Positions 8,129 through 16,969 are shown, numbered from the stretch's first letter. The stretch is DNA of 64,000 nucleotides from Agarivorans albus (GCF_019670105.1 NZ_AP023032.1:2164972-2228971); one strand, 5' to 3'. Notes: generated by a model from the letters alone, not told the origin. Program-made: numbers and translations.

Positions 8129-9973
8129 ATGTTGCCAAACTTACTGCATCGTATTCGCCATTTTGTTTATTACTTGGCGAGCTCATTAAAAAATCGCGGC
8201 ATAGCCATGTTTGGGGCTTATCTATTAGTGCAAGCTAGCTGGCTCGCCATATTTGCGCCTTTGTCGATAGTGGTGAGTGAAGCGTTGATGTCTTGGTATG
8301 GGCTAAAGGGAGTTGCCAATCAAGAGCTATTGGCTTTCTTCTTATCGCCCAGCGGCTACTTGTTCGCTATATGGCTAGTCGCGATGGCCTTATTCAACTT
8401 CTTCTTGCAGCAGGGTGCTTTAACCTTATTGCTTGCGCAGCACGAAGTGAACAAACGTTCGGTGTCGCAGGCGATTCGTTTACTGGTTAATCGTGCTTGG
8501 ACAATCGCTAGGTTAGCGTTTTTGCAATCTGCTTTGCTGATTAGCATTAGCTGTACGCTGTTGTTTATTGGCCGTTGGCTGTTTGGCTTAATGTTAGCTG
8601 ACTGGGATATTAACTATTATTTAGACCAGCAACGAAATCAGCTTTGGTTTTATTTTGCCGCCTTAAGTATTGGCGGCTTACCCTTAGCTGTTTGGCTTGG
8701 CGCTAAATGGCTTAACTGGTGGTTTGCCTTGCCATTTTGCATGTTGCAGAAAAAGCCGCTGCTTGCTCAGCTCAAGGATTCCACCCAATTAAGCATTGGC
8801 CAACGTAAGTTAATTTTGTGTTTGAACCTTGCTTGGTTTGCCTTACGCACCTCTGTATTTATTGCGGTGATCGCTGGCTTTATATGGTTACTTCGCATTA
8901 GTCTAAATTGGTGGGCGCCTGAAGACGTCACTCCCTTAGTATTATTGCTTTTCAGTGCAACAGTGCTGGCGGGTGGCTCTGTTCTTAGCTTTTTAGACAC
9001 TTGGCTGTACGCAAGTATTCAGTTCTATCTATTTAAGGTATTGCTAAAACAACACAAAGAAAGCGTAAGCAAACAGCACCAACAGGTTCTTAATGAAAAT
9101 CATCGCGTTCACTTAGGCTTGCGCCTGATGTTTATTGCTGTTTTGTTGTTGGGCGCTAGTGAAATGAAAGAGGAAATTAGCGCCTTTAGTCAGCGTTTTA
9201 GCGAGCCAAGCTCAATGCTGGTGATGGGGCATCGGGCTGGAGGTTGGTTGGCTCTAGAAAACAGTTTAGAAGGCTTACAAAAGTCGATAAACCTGGAACT
9301 GCCGGTGACCGAGATTGATGTACAGTTGACCGCTGATGGTCAAATAGCAGTGGTTCACGATCGCGACTTACGCCGCTTAACGGGAAGTGATTTGGTGGTG
9401 CCAGAAAGCTCATTTGCGCAGATTCAACAGGCCTTTGTGGACGCAGGATTTAGCCAACCGCAGGCCTTACCTTATTGGTTAAAAAAGAGCGCCAACAAGA
9501 TTACCTTAAACATTGAACTTAAACGCTACAACAATTCTTTAGCCTTGGTTCCGGCGCTATTAGAGTCTTTAAAAGAATATCCATACCCGGTCATCATAAG
9601 TAGTTTAGACATTGAGCTGCTTGAAGAACTAAAGCTGCAAATAAGCGGTACCGAGTTGGCAAATAGGATTAGCACTGCCTTTATTGCTGCAGCCAGTTTT
9701 GGTGAGTCGGCGGTTCAACAAAATGTTGATATGTTGATTGTGAACCAGCAATGGTTGAACGCTTGGCGACTTTTTAGCGCCCAGCAGCGTGGCCAAGAAG
9801 TACATGTTTGGACAGTTAACAATGCTGCAGACGTTGAGCGACTTTATTATTTACGGGTAAATGGGGTGGTTACTGACTCGCCAATAATGGCTTTAGAAAC
9901 CTTAGAACGGCTTAACGGTTTAAGCGACGTTGATCATATAGTAAATAGTTTGCGCTATTGGTTAGCACTCTAA
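8129..9973 (+). CDS. Membrane-anchored glycerophosphodiester phosphodiesterase
   Basis: 614 residues. The first ~330 form a multi-helix membrane domain of the type fused to glycerophosphodiesterases, ending with a helix near residues 330-345. The rest is a GDPD catalytic domain with GHRAGG, ENSLEG, TEIDVQLT and VHDRDLRRLTG, which hold the His, Glu, Asp and His metal/acid-base residues. It would hydrolyse glycerophosphodiesters to glycerol-3-phosphate and an alcohol. Which side of the membrane the catalytic domain faces is not clear from the sequence. It starts one base after cutC. I saw no terminator between its stop and the convergent tfoX-like gene. Confidence 0.9.
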   Translation: MLPNLLHRIRHFVYYLASSLKNRGIAMFGAYLLVQASWLAIFAPLSIVVSEALMSWYGLKGVANQELLAFFLSPSGYLFAIWLVAMALFNFFLQQGALTLLLAQHEVNKRSVSQAIRLLVNRAWTIARLAFLQSALLISISCTLLFIGRWLFGLMLADWDINYYLDQQRNQLWFYFAALSIGGLPLAVWLGAKWLNWWFALPFCMLQKKPLLAQLKDSTQLSIGQRKLILCLNLAWFALRTSVFIAVIAGFIWLLRISLNWWAPEDVTPLVLLLFSATVLAGGSVLSFLDTWLYASIQFYLFKVLLKQHKESVSKQHQQVLNENHRVHLGLRLMFIAVLLLGASEMKEEISAFSQRFSEPSSMLVMGHRAGGWLALENSLEGLQKSINLELPVTEIDVQLTADGQIAVVHDRDLRRLTGSDLVVPESSFAQIQQAFVDAGFSQPQALPYWLKKSANKITLNIELKRYNNSLALVPALLESLKEYPYPVIISSLDIELLEELKLQISGTELANRISTAFIAAASFGESAVQQNVDMLIVNQQWLNAWRLFSAQQRGQEVHVWTVNNAADVERLYYLRVNGVVTDSPIMALETLERLNGLSDVDHIVNSLRYWLAL

Positions 9974-9980
9974 CTTCTGC

Positions 9981-10268
9981 TTACTTAGGTGCTAGTCCTA
10001 GTTCGTCTAGCTTGAACAAAATCTCAGTTTTATGCTGTTGTTTAATCTCTTGCCAATGGCGATCTTCTCTTGCGCCGATTATCGCGTAGATAGAGTTTAA
10101 ACCAGTGCCTTTTACTTGGGCTTTTAAACGCCCGTAGAGTTGGTAGGGATCGATGGCCATAAAGTCTTCGACGGAGTGAATATCTACCTCTGCCAATATT
10201 TCTTCGCTGCGTGGACCAAAGCCTTTTAAGTCCCTTAGTCGCTTAGGTTTAGCTGGTGAACTGCTCAT
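9981..10268 (-). CDS. Stand-alone TfoX C-terminal domain protein
   Basis: 95 residues consisting only of the TfoX C-terminal (helix-hairpin-helix-like) domain: LRDLKGFGPRSEEILAEVDI ... VEDFMAIDPYQLYGRLK. Full TfoX/Sxy proteins, which switch on competence, carry an additional N-terminal domain that is absent here. A direct competence role is therefore doubtful, and nucleic-acid binding is the more cautious inference. It is 24 bp downstream of pxpC on the same strand and may be the last gene of that run. Confidence 0.82.
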   Translation of the reverse strand: MSSSPAKPKRLRDLKGFGPRSEEILAEVDIHSVEDFMAIDPYQLYGRLKAQVKGTGLNSIYAIIGAREDRHWQEIKQQHKTEILFKLDELGLAPK

Positions 10269-10292
10269 AATGGATTTAGCCTCTTAGCTGGC

Positions 10293-11246
10293 TTAGTTGA
10301 AGAAGTTTTCAAAGGCTAGCCAGCGCTGTCGTTGTTCCTCAACACTGCTTAAGTAAAAGCTTATGCTTTGCTTTGGATGCCGTTGGTTTAAAGCAAATAA
10401 GTCTAGCCGAGAGATACAACCCAATTTGGGGTAACCACCAATAGTTTGCCTATCAACAGACAGAATTATTGGTAAGCCGTTAGGTGGGATTTGCACAGCG
10501 CCTAAAGCTATTGCCTCTGATTCTTTAGCCTGGGGAACATTGTCTATAGCTATGCCTTCTAATCTCACCCCCATGCGGTCGCTTAACTCGCTGAGTTGAT
10601 ATTCCTGTTGCAAAATCTGTTGTCGTTGTTGCGGACTAAATGCGTGGAATTGATAACCTGGAATAAGCGCGAGTTTTAAGTGTTCTTTATAGTTTGGAAT
10701 AAACTGATGCGGAGTTTGTTGCACTGGAGTGGAGGCCAGTTGCTTAGCACTTTTTATAGGATAAAGGAGTTTGTCATTTTGCTTTAAAGCCCGCCCATTA
10801 AAGGGACCTAAAGTCTGCTTCGGTGAACTGCTTACACTATTTAGCTCGCTGTCGAGTAAAAAGCCGCCTTGTATCGCCAAATATGCTCTTAGCCCTGAGC
10901 GACTAGGACCTATGTGTAAAGTTTGACCGGCTCCCACATTAATACTCTGCCAAGTGGTAATCGGTTTGTTGTTTGCTTTATTTATTTCAAAGCTAAGCGT
11001 TACTGCCGCGCCACACACCGCAATCTGGCAGGCTTGCTCAAAATGCAGCTTAGCGCCACCAAAGGCGATTTCTAGGGCAGGGCTGTTAACCGGATTTGCT
11101 AACAAGCGGTTAGCCCAATTAAAGGCGTGCTTGTCTGCGGGACCACCTGGGCTAACGCCGATGTGTTGAAAGCCAATACGCCCTTGATCAACAACTAACA
11201 TCTGCGGACCGCTACGAAGCACGGTGAGTGAGGCTGCTTTAGTCAC
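10293..11246 (-). CDS. pxpC: 5-oxoprolinase subunit PxpC
   Basis: Subunit C of the bacterial ATP-dependent 5-oxoprolinase (PxpABC), which opens 5-oxo-L-proline to L-glutamate. It has the biotin-dependent carboxyltransferase-like fold with GRIGFQHIGVSPGGPADKHAFNWANRLL near the N-terminus and an LSVDRQTIGGYPKLGCI segment near the C-terminus. An upstream ATG (11306) would overlap pxpB by 68 bases. I prefer the GTG at 11246: it overlaps the pxpB stop (GTGACTAA) and has GGAG six bases upstream, giving about 317 residues, close to E. coli YbgK. Confidence 0.92.
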   Translation of the reverse strand: MTKAASLTVLRSGPQMLVVDQGRIGFQHIGVSPGGPADKHAFNWANRLLANPVNSPALEIAFGGAKLHFEQACQIAVCGAAVTLSFEINKANNKPITTWQSINVGAGQTLHIGPSRSGLRAYLAIQGGFLLDSELNSVSSSPKQTLGPFNGRALKQNDKLLYPIKSAKQLASTPVQQTPHQFIPNYKEHLKLALIPGYQFHAFSPQQRQQILQQEYQLSELSDRMGVRLEGIAIDNVPQAKESEAIALGAVQIPPNGLPIILSVDRQTIGGYPKLGCISRLDLFALNQRHPKQSISFYLSSVEEQRQRWLAFENFFN

Positions 11247-11901
11247 TGCTGTCTCCGTAGCTGAGAAATTCCTTATAACTGAGCTCAACAAAACGTACTT
11301 GATCACCTACCGTTAACGGGCACATGGGATCGAGATGTTTATCAAATAGCTTTATGGGGCTTTGGCCAATGATGTGCCAGCCACCTGGGCTATCGCTGGG
11401 ATATACGGCGCTCATATCTTCGGCTATTGCTAGGCTACCAGCTGGTACTTTGCTTAAGGGAGTGGACTTGCGAGGCAGTTTTAGCTGTGGGTTTAGTCCG
11501 CTTAAGTAAGTAAAGCCAGGCATAAAGCCAATCATCTTTACTTTATAAACACTTTGTTTATGCAGCTCAATAGCTTGATTAACACTGAGTTGAAGTTGCT
11601 GAGCGACTGCTGTTAAATCGGGCGCTAACTGTTCTGCGTAGCAAACTGGAATATCGAATACTTGGTGACTAGTACGTTTACTTAATTGCACTTCAAACTG
11701 CTGAACAGATATGCCTATCGATTCGAACTGCGTTTGGCTATTGCCGATGCAAAGTAAAGTATCGCTGGCCACGATAATATCAGTGATGTTGGTAAGCTGG
11801 TTTTTCAGAAAATTCGCTAAATCAGGCAGTGCTTGGCAGTGGGGGGCTGATATGCTGCTTACCAGCACGCTATCTTCATTAACATAATCGATGCAGTACA
11901 T
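11239..11901 (-). CDS. pxpB: 5-oxoprolinase subunit PxpB
   Basis: Subunit B of 5-oxoprolinase, in the KipI/allophanate-hydrolase subunit 1 family. Family motifs include FDIPVCYAEQLAPDL, the GFMPGFTYLSGL stretch, PRKSTPLSKVPAGSLAIAED and SPGGWHIIG. 220 residues is typical. It follows pxpA by five bases and overlaps the favoured pxpC start by eight, so the three subunits are made from one message. Confidence 0.92.
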   Translation of the reverse strand: MYCIDYVNEDSVLVSSISAPHCQALPDLANFLKNQLTNITDIIVASDTLLCIGNSQTQFESIGISVQQFEVQLSKRTSHQVFDIPVCYAEQLAPDLTAVAQQLQLSVNQAIELHKQSVYKVKMIGFMPGFTYLSGLNPQLKLPRKSTPLSKVPAGSLAIAEDMSAVYPSDSPGGWHIIGQSPIKLFDKHLDPMCPLTVGDQVRFVELSYKEFLSYGDSSD

Positions 11902-11906
11902 ACTGA

Positions 11907-12650
11907 CTAATCTTTCTTTGAGCGTTGGATTTGCTGCTTGATGGCTTGAACCAGCTTAACGGCTGCTTGATTGTCGCCATGAACACACAGGGTATCAGCT
12001 TCTACTTCTAATAAGCTGTCGTCAGCGCAGCGTAAGCTTTGTTGCGTGAGTAACAAATCTACTTGTTCCAATATGTGTTCTTTGGTTGAGAGTACCGCTC
12101 CAGTTTGACTACGTGCTTGTAAACTCCCGTCGCTTAAGTAGCGTCTATCACAAAAGGCTTCTTTGATTAGCGATAGTTGGTATTTTTCTGCTAGCTCACT
12201 GATAAAGCCATGGCATTGGGTGGCGTGTACCATTAGTTGAGGCACCTTATTGAGGCCAGTTAGCGCTTTGCATACTGCTTCGAATATAGCCGGCTGTTTA
12301 TGCATGTCGTTATATAAAGCGCCATGTGGTTTTACATAACTTAAGTTAAGCTCATGAAACTGGCATAAAGCATCTAAAGCACCTATTTGTGTGAGTAGTA
12401 GGCGAGTGAGCTCATCGGTTTGATAGGGGATAGAACGCCGGCCAAAGCCAGCTATGTCAGCGTAACTTGGATGCGCGCCTACTGTGACAGCATGTTGCTT
12501 GGCTAGTGCTAAGGTACGACTCATTACATTGGGATCTGAAGCATGCCCACCACAAGCTATATTCGCGAGATCAATATGGGGCATGAGCTGCTCATCAACC
12601 CCCATTTCCCATACGCCGAAACTTTCTCCCATATCGCAATTTAGTAACAT
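11907..12650 (-). CDS. pxpA: 5-oxoprolinase subunit PxpA (LamB/YcsF family)
   Basis: Subunit A of 5-oxoprolinase. The opening LLNCDMGESFGVW, then IDLANIACGGHASDP, VGAHPSYAD and YVKPHGALYND, are the LamB/YcsF family signatures. GGAAGG sits just upstream of the ATG at 12650. The gene is nine bases downstream of a LysR regulator that probably controls it, and is followed by pxpB and pxpC. Confidence 0.93.
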   Translation of the reverse strand: MLLNCDMGESFGVWEMGVDEQLMPHIDLANIACGGHASDPNVMSRTLALAKQHAVTVGAHPSYADIAGFGRRSIPYQTDELTRLLLTQIGALDALCQFHELNLSYVKPHGALYNDMHKQPAIFEAVCKALTGLNKVPQLMVHATQCHGFISELAEKYQLSLIKEAFCDRRYLSDGSLQARSQTGAVLSTKEHILEQVDLLLTQQSLRCADDSLLEVEADTLCVHGDNQAAVKLVQAIKQQIQRSKKD

Positions 12651-12659
12651 CTACCTTCC

Positions 12660-13562
12660 TTAACGTAGCGTTTTACAATGTTGAATCAGTAGCTTTGAAA
12701 AATGCTGGCCAGCTGGGCCTAGTAGTTCTGGGCGTGGCACTACCAGATAGGTAACCAATGACTTGGCCGCACCGCCACTTACATTAAGTTCAACCAAACT
12801 GTCATCTTCGAAATGCGGTTGAGCGATATGTAGTGGCAGCCATGCAAAGCCTAAACCCTGCTTAAGTACTTCTACTACGCGATGAAAACTACTAAAGGTC
12901 CAGCGCTGTTCGGCGCGTAACCAACCTCTATCTTGTTGAGGGTTTTTACCTGTATCACGGATCACTAGTTGGACGTGTTGTATCACTTCGTCTATCGAGA
13001 CTGGTTGTGGCATTTTAGCCAAGGGATGATTGCGATGAACAACTGGAACTAAGGTGACAACACCGAGGCGTTCACCCAAAACACCTTTAGGCAAGTGAGC
13101 AGTGATCACCAAGTCAAACTCACCTTCAGCTATTGCATCATCAGCGCCACTTACTACGGTATCAATAACTTCGACACGAGTGCCTCTGCTTTCCGGTAAA
13201 AAGGCTTTAAGTGCTTTAATAACGGGAGCTTGAGGTTGAATAATTTCACAAGCTAAGCTCAATTGTGGTTCCCAACCTTGCTCTAGACTTGCAGCAAGTA
13301 ATTCTAGCTCTTGGATGTTTTGGCTAAGCAGTTTACTGCGCCTTAGCATTACTTCGCCCATTGGGGTTAAGTAGGCTTTGCGACCTTTCACTTCAAGCAG
13401 TTGAATGCCAAGTAAGTTTTGTAACTTACTGACAGCGTGGTTCAGTGAGGATTGGCTTTTGTTTAGCTGACTGGCGGCTTGTGCGTAGCCACCATAATCC
13501 ACAACGGCCTGAAAAATACGCCACTGCTCTAAGGTGCTTTTGGCGCGAAATGGCTTGCTCAT
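12660..13562 (-). CDS. LysR-family transcriptional regulator
   Basis: 300 residues. The N-terminal winged helix-turn-helix is clear (LEQWRIFQAVVDYGGYAQAASQLNKSQSSLNHAVSKLQ, about residues 11-48), followed by a LysR substrate-binding domain. LysR genes are more often divergent from their targets. This one is co-directional, nine bases upstream of pxpA, and itself lies 19 bases after yciK. That spacing suggests control of the 5-oxoproline operon, possibly including itself. The inducer is not known; 5-oxoproline is a guess from context. Confidence 0.88.
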   Translation of the reverse strand: MSKPFRAKSTLEQWRIFQAVVDYGGYAQAASQLNKSQSSLNHAVSKLQNLLGIQLLEVKGRKAYLTPMGEVMLRRSKLLSQNIQELELLAASLEQGWEPQLSLACEIIQPQAPVIKALKAFLPESRGTRVEVIDTVVSGADDAIAEGEFDLVITAHLPKGVLGERLGVVTLVPVVHRNHPLAKMPQPVSIDEVIQHVQLVIRDTGKNPQQDRGWLRAEQRWTFSSFHRVVEVLKQGLGFAWLPLHIAQPHFEDDSLVELNVSGGAAKSLVTYLVVPRPELLGPAGQHFSKLLIQHCKTLR

Positions 13563-13581
13563 CGTTCGCTATCCTAACTAG

Positions 13582-14343
13582 TTACTTAGGTTGCGCATCT
13601 AAGCTAGTGCCTGTTACCCCAATGCTAGCGTCACTCATTAGGTATAAATAATTAGGCATAATATCGAGCGGTGTTTTTAGTGTTTTTGGATCTTCGCCGG
13701 GATATGCGGTTGCACGCATTAAAGTGCGGGTTGCACCTGGGTTTATACAGTTACTGCGTAAACCGGTTTTATCAAATTCGTCTGCAATGACCTGCGACAT
13801 GCCTTCTATCGCAAATTTAGACACCGAATAACCACCCCAATAAGCACGGCCTTTTTTACCGACACTTGAAGAAGTAAAAACTAATGAGGCATGGTCACTT
13901 TTAAGCATTAACGGAACTAAAGCTTGGCTAAGTAAGAACTGTGATTTTACATTTACCTGCATAAGTTGATCCCAAAGATCTTCTTCTATTTGCACGTATT
14001 GGCTTAACACCCCCAAATGCGCCGCATTAAGAAGGGCGCCATCTAATCTGCCAAATTGGTTTTCGATGGTGGCCGCCATATCAAGATAGTTTTGTTGAGT
14101 AGCACCTTTTAAATCTAGGGGAATAATGGCTGGTTGTGGTGCGCCTAATGCTTCAATTTCATCATATACAGCTTCAAGCTTTTTAACTGTTCTTCCTAGC
14201 AAGATCACTGTTGCACCGCATTGTGCAAAGGATAGAGCCGCTTGGCGGCCAATGCCGTCGCCCGCACCGGTTACTAAGATGACCTTGTTTTGTAGCTCGT
14301 CACTGGCTGCTTGGAAGTGTTGAGGAGAGGTTTCCGTGCTCAT
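13582..14343 (-). CDS. yciK: YciK-family short-chain dehydrogenase/reductase
   Basis: Classical SDR of about 253 residues: cofactor-binding VTGAGDGIGRQAA, LNAAHLG (NAG-type motif), the catalytic serine region VFTSSSVGKKGRAYWGGYSVSK with the Tyr-x-x-x-Lys pair (YSVSK), and INPGATRT. The whole pattern fits E. coli YciK, whose substrate is not established. I moved the start from an ATG at 14391 to the one at 14343, which has AGGA about seven bases upstream and avoids running through an operator-like palindrome. Divergent from the surface lipase gene. Confidence 0.85.
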   Translation of the reverse strand: MSTETSPQHFQAASDELQNKVILVTGAGDGIGRQAALSFAQCGATVILLGRTVKKLEAVYDEIEALGAPQPAIIPLDLKGATQQNYLDMAATIENQFGRLDGALLNAAHLGVLSQYVQIEEDLWDQLMQVNVKSQFLLSQALVPLMLKSDHASLVFTSSSVGKKGRAYWGGYSVSKFAIEGMSQVIADEFDKTGLRSNCINPGATRTLMRATAYPGEDPKTLKTPLDIMPNYLYLMSDASIGVTGTSLDAQPK

Positions 14344-14391
14344 TTTTCGTTCCTGTAGATGTGCGTTGGTGCACAAATATTTGATTAACAA

Positions 14392-14407
14392 TTAAACAAG
14401 TGTTTAA
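14392..14407. promoter_or_regulatory. PsrA-like palindrome A between yciK and lipase
   Basis: TTAAACAAGTGTTTAA has perfect 7-bp arms (TTAAACA/TGTTTAA) around two bases. It resembles the AAAC-N(2-4)-GTTT class of sites reported for the TetR-family fatty-acid regulator PsrA. Its centre is 42 bp, about four helical turns, from palindrome B. Recognition is by pattern only. Confidence 0.5.
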
Positions 14408-14408
14408 C

Positions 14409-14425
14409 GCCTGGTTAGACCTGTT
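14409..14425. promoter_or_regulatory. FadR-like operator
   Basis: GCCTGGTTAGACCTGTT follows the E. coli FadR consensus (AGCTGGTCCGACNTGTT) at 12 of its 16 defined positions, including both half-site cores CTGGT and GAC plus the TGTT tail. It lies between the two PsrA-like palindromes. FadR acts on fatty-acid degradation genes and releases DNA on binding long-chain acyl-CoA. Assignment rests on consensus match alone. Confidence 0.45.
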
Positions 14426-14433
14426 GCAAAAAT

Positions 14434-14449
14434 GTAAACAAATGTTTAA
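14434..14449. promoter_or_regulatory. PsrA-like palindrome B at the lipase promoter
   Basis: GTAAACAAATGTTTAA contains perfect 6-bp arms TAAACA/TGTTTA. It lies about 20 bp upstream of a likely -10 (TACTAT, 14468-14473), where it would cover a -35, so a bound repressor would block the lipase promoter. The core AAACAAATGTTT recurs upstream of fadH at 60806-60817. Confidence 0.5.
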
Positions 14450-14450
14450 G

Positions 14451-14466
14451 GTTTCTTTGAAGAAAC
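14451..14466. promoter_or_regulatory. Third perfect palindrome in the lipase promoter
   Basis: GTTTCTTTGAAGAAAC is a 16-bp palindrome (7-bp arms GTTTCTT/AAGAAAC) immediately after palindrome B and before the likely -10. It does not match the AAACA-type motif. It could be another operator or a structure in the early transcript. Confidence 0.35.
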
Positions 14467-14493
14467 ATACTATAAAAAAAGGAATTAGCTAAT

Positions 14494-16950
14494 ATGCGTC
14501 TGTCCCGAATAGCTACAGCAGTCACTCTATTTGCATCAGTTACTATAGCGGGTTGTGGTAGTAGCAACTCGCCATTTGATTTTGGTAATGATATCACGCC
14601 AAATGAGCCAAACTCAGTAAAAATTCGCTTCAATCCTCTTACTGGTGATGTATCTACACCAAATAACTTGTTGTTTAACGGTAGCTTAGACGGGACTATT
14701 AACCTACCTAGTGAAGCCGCTATTGCGCTTACTCAGCAGTATCAAGATATCACCAATGTATTAGGAGCCTTAGACGGTTGGCAAACCAGTGTGCCGTTTT
14801 CAATTCCTTTAGCCTACGGCGATGATGACGCGGAATACAATGAAGAAATTGATACAAAGTTAGATGCAAGTTCTTTCCCAGCTGGCGTGTTGTTATACAA
14901 AGTTCGCGCTTCTGGTTTTGCAGATACTTGTGCTGACGTTACCGAAAATGGTGGCAGTTTTGTGGCAGGGCAAACTTGCCGCGTTGATGAGCAGCTTGTT
15001 TACGGTGAAGACTACATAGCTACCTTTAGTGATGGCAGCTTAATTGTAACTCCTTTAGTACCGTTTGCTCCTGCTACGTCTTATATGGTGGCAATTACCG
15101 ATCAACTATTAGATGAAAATGGTCGAGGTGTTGCCGCCGGTGAGGCCTACCAGTTATTGAGTTCTCCAATCACTGCTGATGATGATGCTACGGTGCAAAG
15201 CCTGAAAGGCTTAACAGCGTTTAATAATGGCTTGTTGGCCGCTGAAGGCGTAACTGCAAATGTAAGTTACTCAGCAGTGTTTACCACTCAATCGGTAGGA
15301 AGCGTGTTAACTACTTTGCAGCAGATTTATGGTGGTATGGCACTAAATAGCTTATTACCATTGAGCGCACTTGTTGATACGGGCACTACAGCGCAAGACG
15401 TTGCCAATGCTGCTCTTGGTAGTAGCCAACCAGGCTTTGTAGCCGCTAAATACTTTAAGTCTACCTTGGCAGTGCCTTATTATTTATCAGACCTTGATAA
15501 TCCTGATCTAACTGGTGCGGATGTAAATAAATGGGCACAAGCTAAGACTGATAGTCCAGTAGCCATTTTACAATTGCTGCAAACCAATGCTGATTTTGCT
15601 GACCAAGGCAGTGCAACAAGTTTTTGGGCCCAGGCCGGCGCAAAAGGTTTTGACGTTGCTACATTTGGTGGCTTAGTAGCAGGCGGTGATACAACGACCG
15701 CTGGTCAAATGCTTGCTCAGGCAGATTTAGCTGGACTTACCTATATGCAAGACGGTGAAGCGATGCCAGTTGACTCACATCGCCATCTTACGGCTTATAA
15801 CCCTGTTCCAGAAACTAAAAGCACTGCGTTTCTAGACTTAGATATTTATTTACCTGACGAAACCTTAACTGGCAATACCATGCCTGCCGAAGGTTGGCCA
15901 GTAGTGATCTTCCAACATGGTATTGGGTCGGTTAAAGAAACCGCGGCGGCTATTGCTGCTAGCTATGCAGCGCAAGGTTACGCAGTTTTGGCTATGGATT
16001 TGCCTTATCACGGTAGTCGAGGATTGGATTTGACCGGTGATGGTAATGCGGAAATCAGTGCCAATGACGATCCTCAAGTATTCGCCAACTTGAGTAGCTT
16101 TTTAAGCATTCGAGAAAATCTACGTCAATCAACAGCCGATTTACTCGCGGTGCGAGCTGCCTTGCAAGCAGCTGGTGCGCCTGCTGAACTTGACGGCAGC
16201 AAAGTACATTATGCAGGTCAGTCATTAGGAGCAATTGTCGGTGTTGGTCCAGCATCGGTTGCTGATACGGTAAACGTAAGCGGTTTTGACATTGATTACA
16301 GCCTACAAAGTGTTTCGCTTAGCGCACCAGCTGGCGGTTTAGCTGGAGTGTTCCAGTACTCACCTAGTTTTGGTCCAATCGTAGAAGCAGGGTTAAAATC
16401 TAACCCCGGTTACTTAGCGCTAGTTGCTGCTGGCCTTGGCTTTGAAGACAATGACACTGCAACAGCCTTAGAGCAGTTTGCAGTATATCAAGCCACTTAC
16501 CCAGAAGCAGCACAGCTGGTGATTGACTCGAATTATCCTGCATTTGCGTCAATTTTTGGGTCGTTAGCGCAAACAGTGGTAGATGGAGTAGATCCAATTA
16601 ACTATGCGCAATCCGGTTTTGCGATGCCAGTATTAGTGCATGAAATTGTGGGTGATGGTAGTGAGGGTAGCGGTGATCAAGTTATTCCAAATAGCCTTGC
16701 AACGTTGCCGTTAGTTGGCACCGAGCCGCTGATTGCTTCAATGGGTCTAGAGGGTACCGAAGTTACCTCAGCAGGTAGTTATGCGGTGCGCTTTAGCCAA
16801 GGCTCTCATAGCTCACTGATTTCGCCAGCAGCTAGTTTGGCTGCTACGGTTGAAATGCAAACCCAGTTTGTTAGTTATGCAGTAAGTGCTGATGCTGGAA
16901 ATGCTAGTGTTGTGGTGAGTGATAGTTCGGTAATTGCTCCGGCTCAATAA
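14494..16950 (+). CDS. Surface lipoprotein lipase, Pla-1/cef (VolA-type) family
   Basis: 818 residues. A lipoprotein signal peptide ends in the lipobox TIAGC (Cys at about residue 21), followed by low-complexity residues and the family opening VKIRFNPLTGDVSTPNNLLF. The C-terminal half is an alpha/beta hydrolase with VIFQHGIGS (oxyanion region), MDLPYHG and the nucleophile elbow YAGQSLGAIVG (Ser in GQSLG). A C-terminal SQGSHSSL carries a plausible catalytic His. Relatives such as Vibrio VolA are surface-exposed and cleave lysophosphatidylcholine so the fatty acid can be imported. AAAGGA precedes the ATG. The promoter holds several fatty-acid-regulator-like palindromes, which fits a role in lipid uptake. 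Confidence 0.9.
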   Translation: MRLSRIATAVTLFASVTIAGCGSSNSPFDFGNDITPNEPNSVKIRFNPLTGDVSTPNNLLFNGSLDGTINLPSEAAIALTQQYQDITNVLGALDGWQTSVPFSIPLAYGDDDAEYNEEIDTKLDASSFPAGVLLYKVRASGFADTCADVTENGGSFVAGQTCRVDEQLVYGEDYIATFSDGSLIVTPLVPFAPATSYMVAITDQLLDENGRGVAAGEAYQLLSSPITADDDATVQSLKGLTAFNNGLLAAEGVTANVSYSAVFTTQSVGSVLTTLQQIYGGMALNSLLPLSALVDTGTTAQDVANAALGSSQPGFVAAKYFKSTLAVPYYLSDLDNPDLTGADVNKWAQAKTDSPVAILQLLQTNADFADQGSATSFWAQAGAKGFDVATFGGLVAGGDTTTAGQMLAQADLAGLTYMQDGEAMPVDSHRHLTAYNPVPETKSTAFLDLDIYLPDETLTGNTMPAEGWPVVIFQHGIGSVKETAAAIAASYAAQGYAVLAMDLPYHGSRGLDLTGDGNAEISANDDPQVFANLSSFLSIRENLRQSTADLLAVRAALQAAGAPAELDGSKVHYAGQSLGAIVGVGPASVADTVNVSGFDIDYSLQSVSLSAPAGGLAGVFQYSPSFGPIVEAGLKSNPGYLALVAAGLGFEDNDTATALEQFAVYQATYPEAAQLVIDSNYPAFASIFGSLAQTVVDGVDPINYAQSGFAMPVLVHEIVGDGSEGSGDQVIPNSLATLPLVGTEPLIASMGLEGTEVTSAGSYAVRFSQGSHSSLISPAASLAATVEMQTQFVSYAVSADAGNASVVVSDSSVIAPAQ

Positions 16951-16969
16951 GCACTAAGTTATCGGTTCT

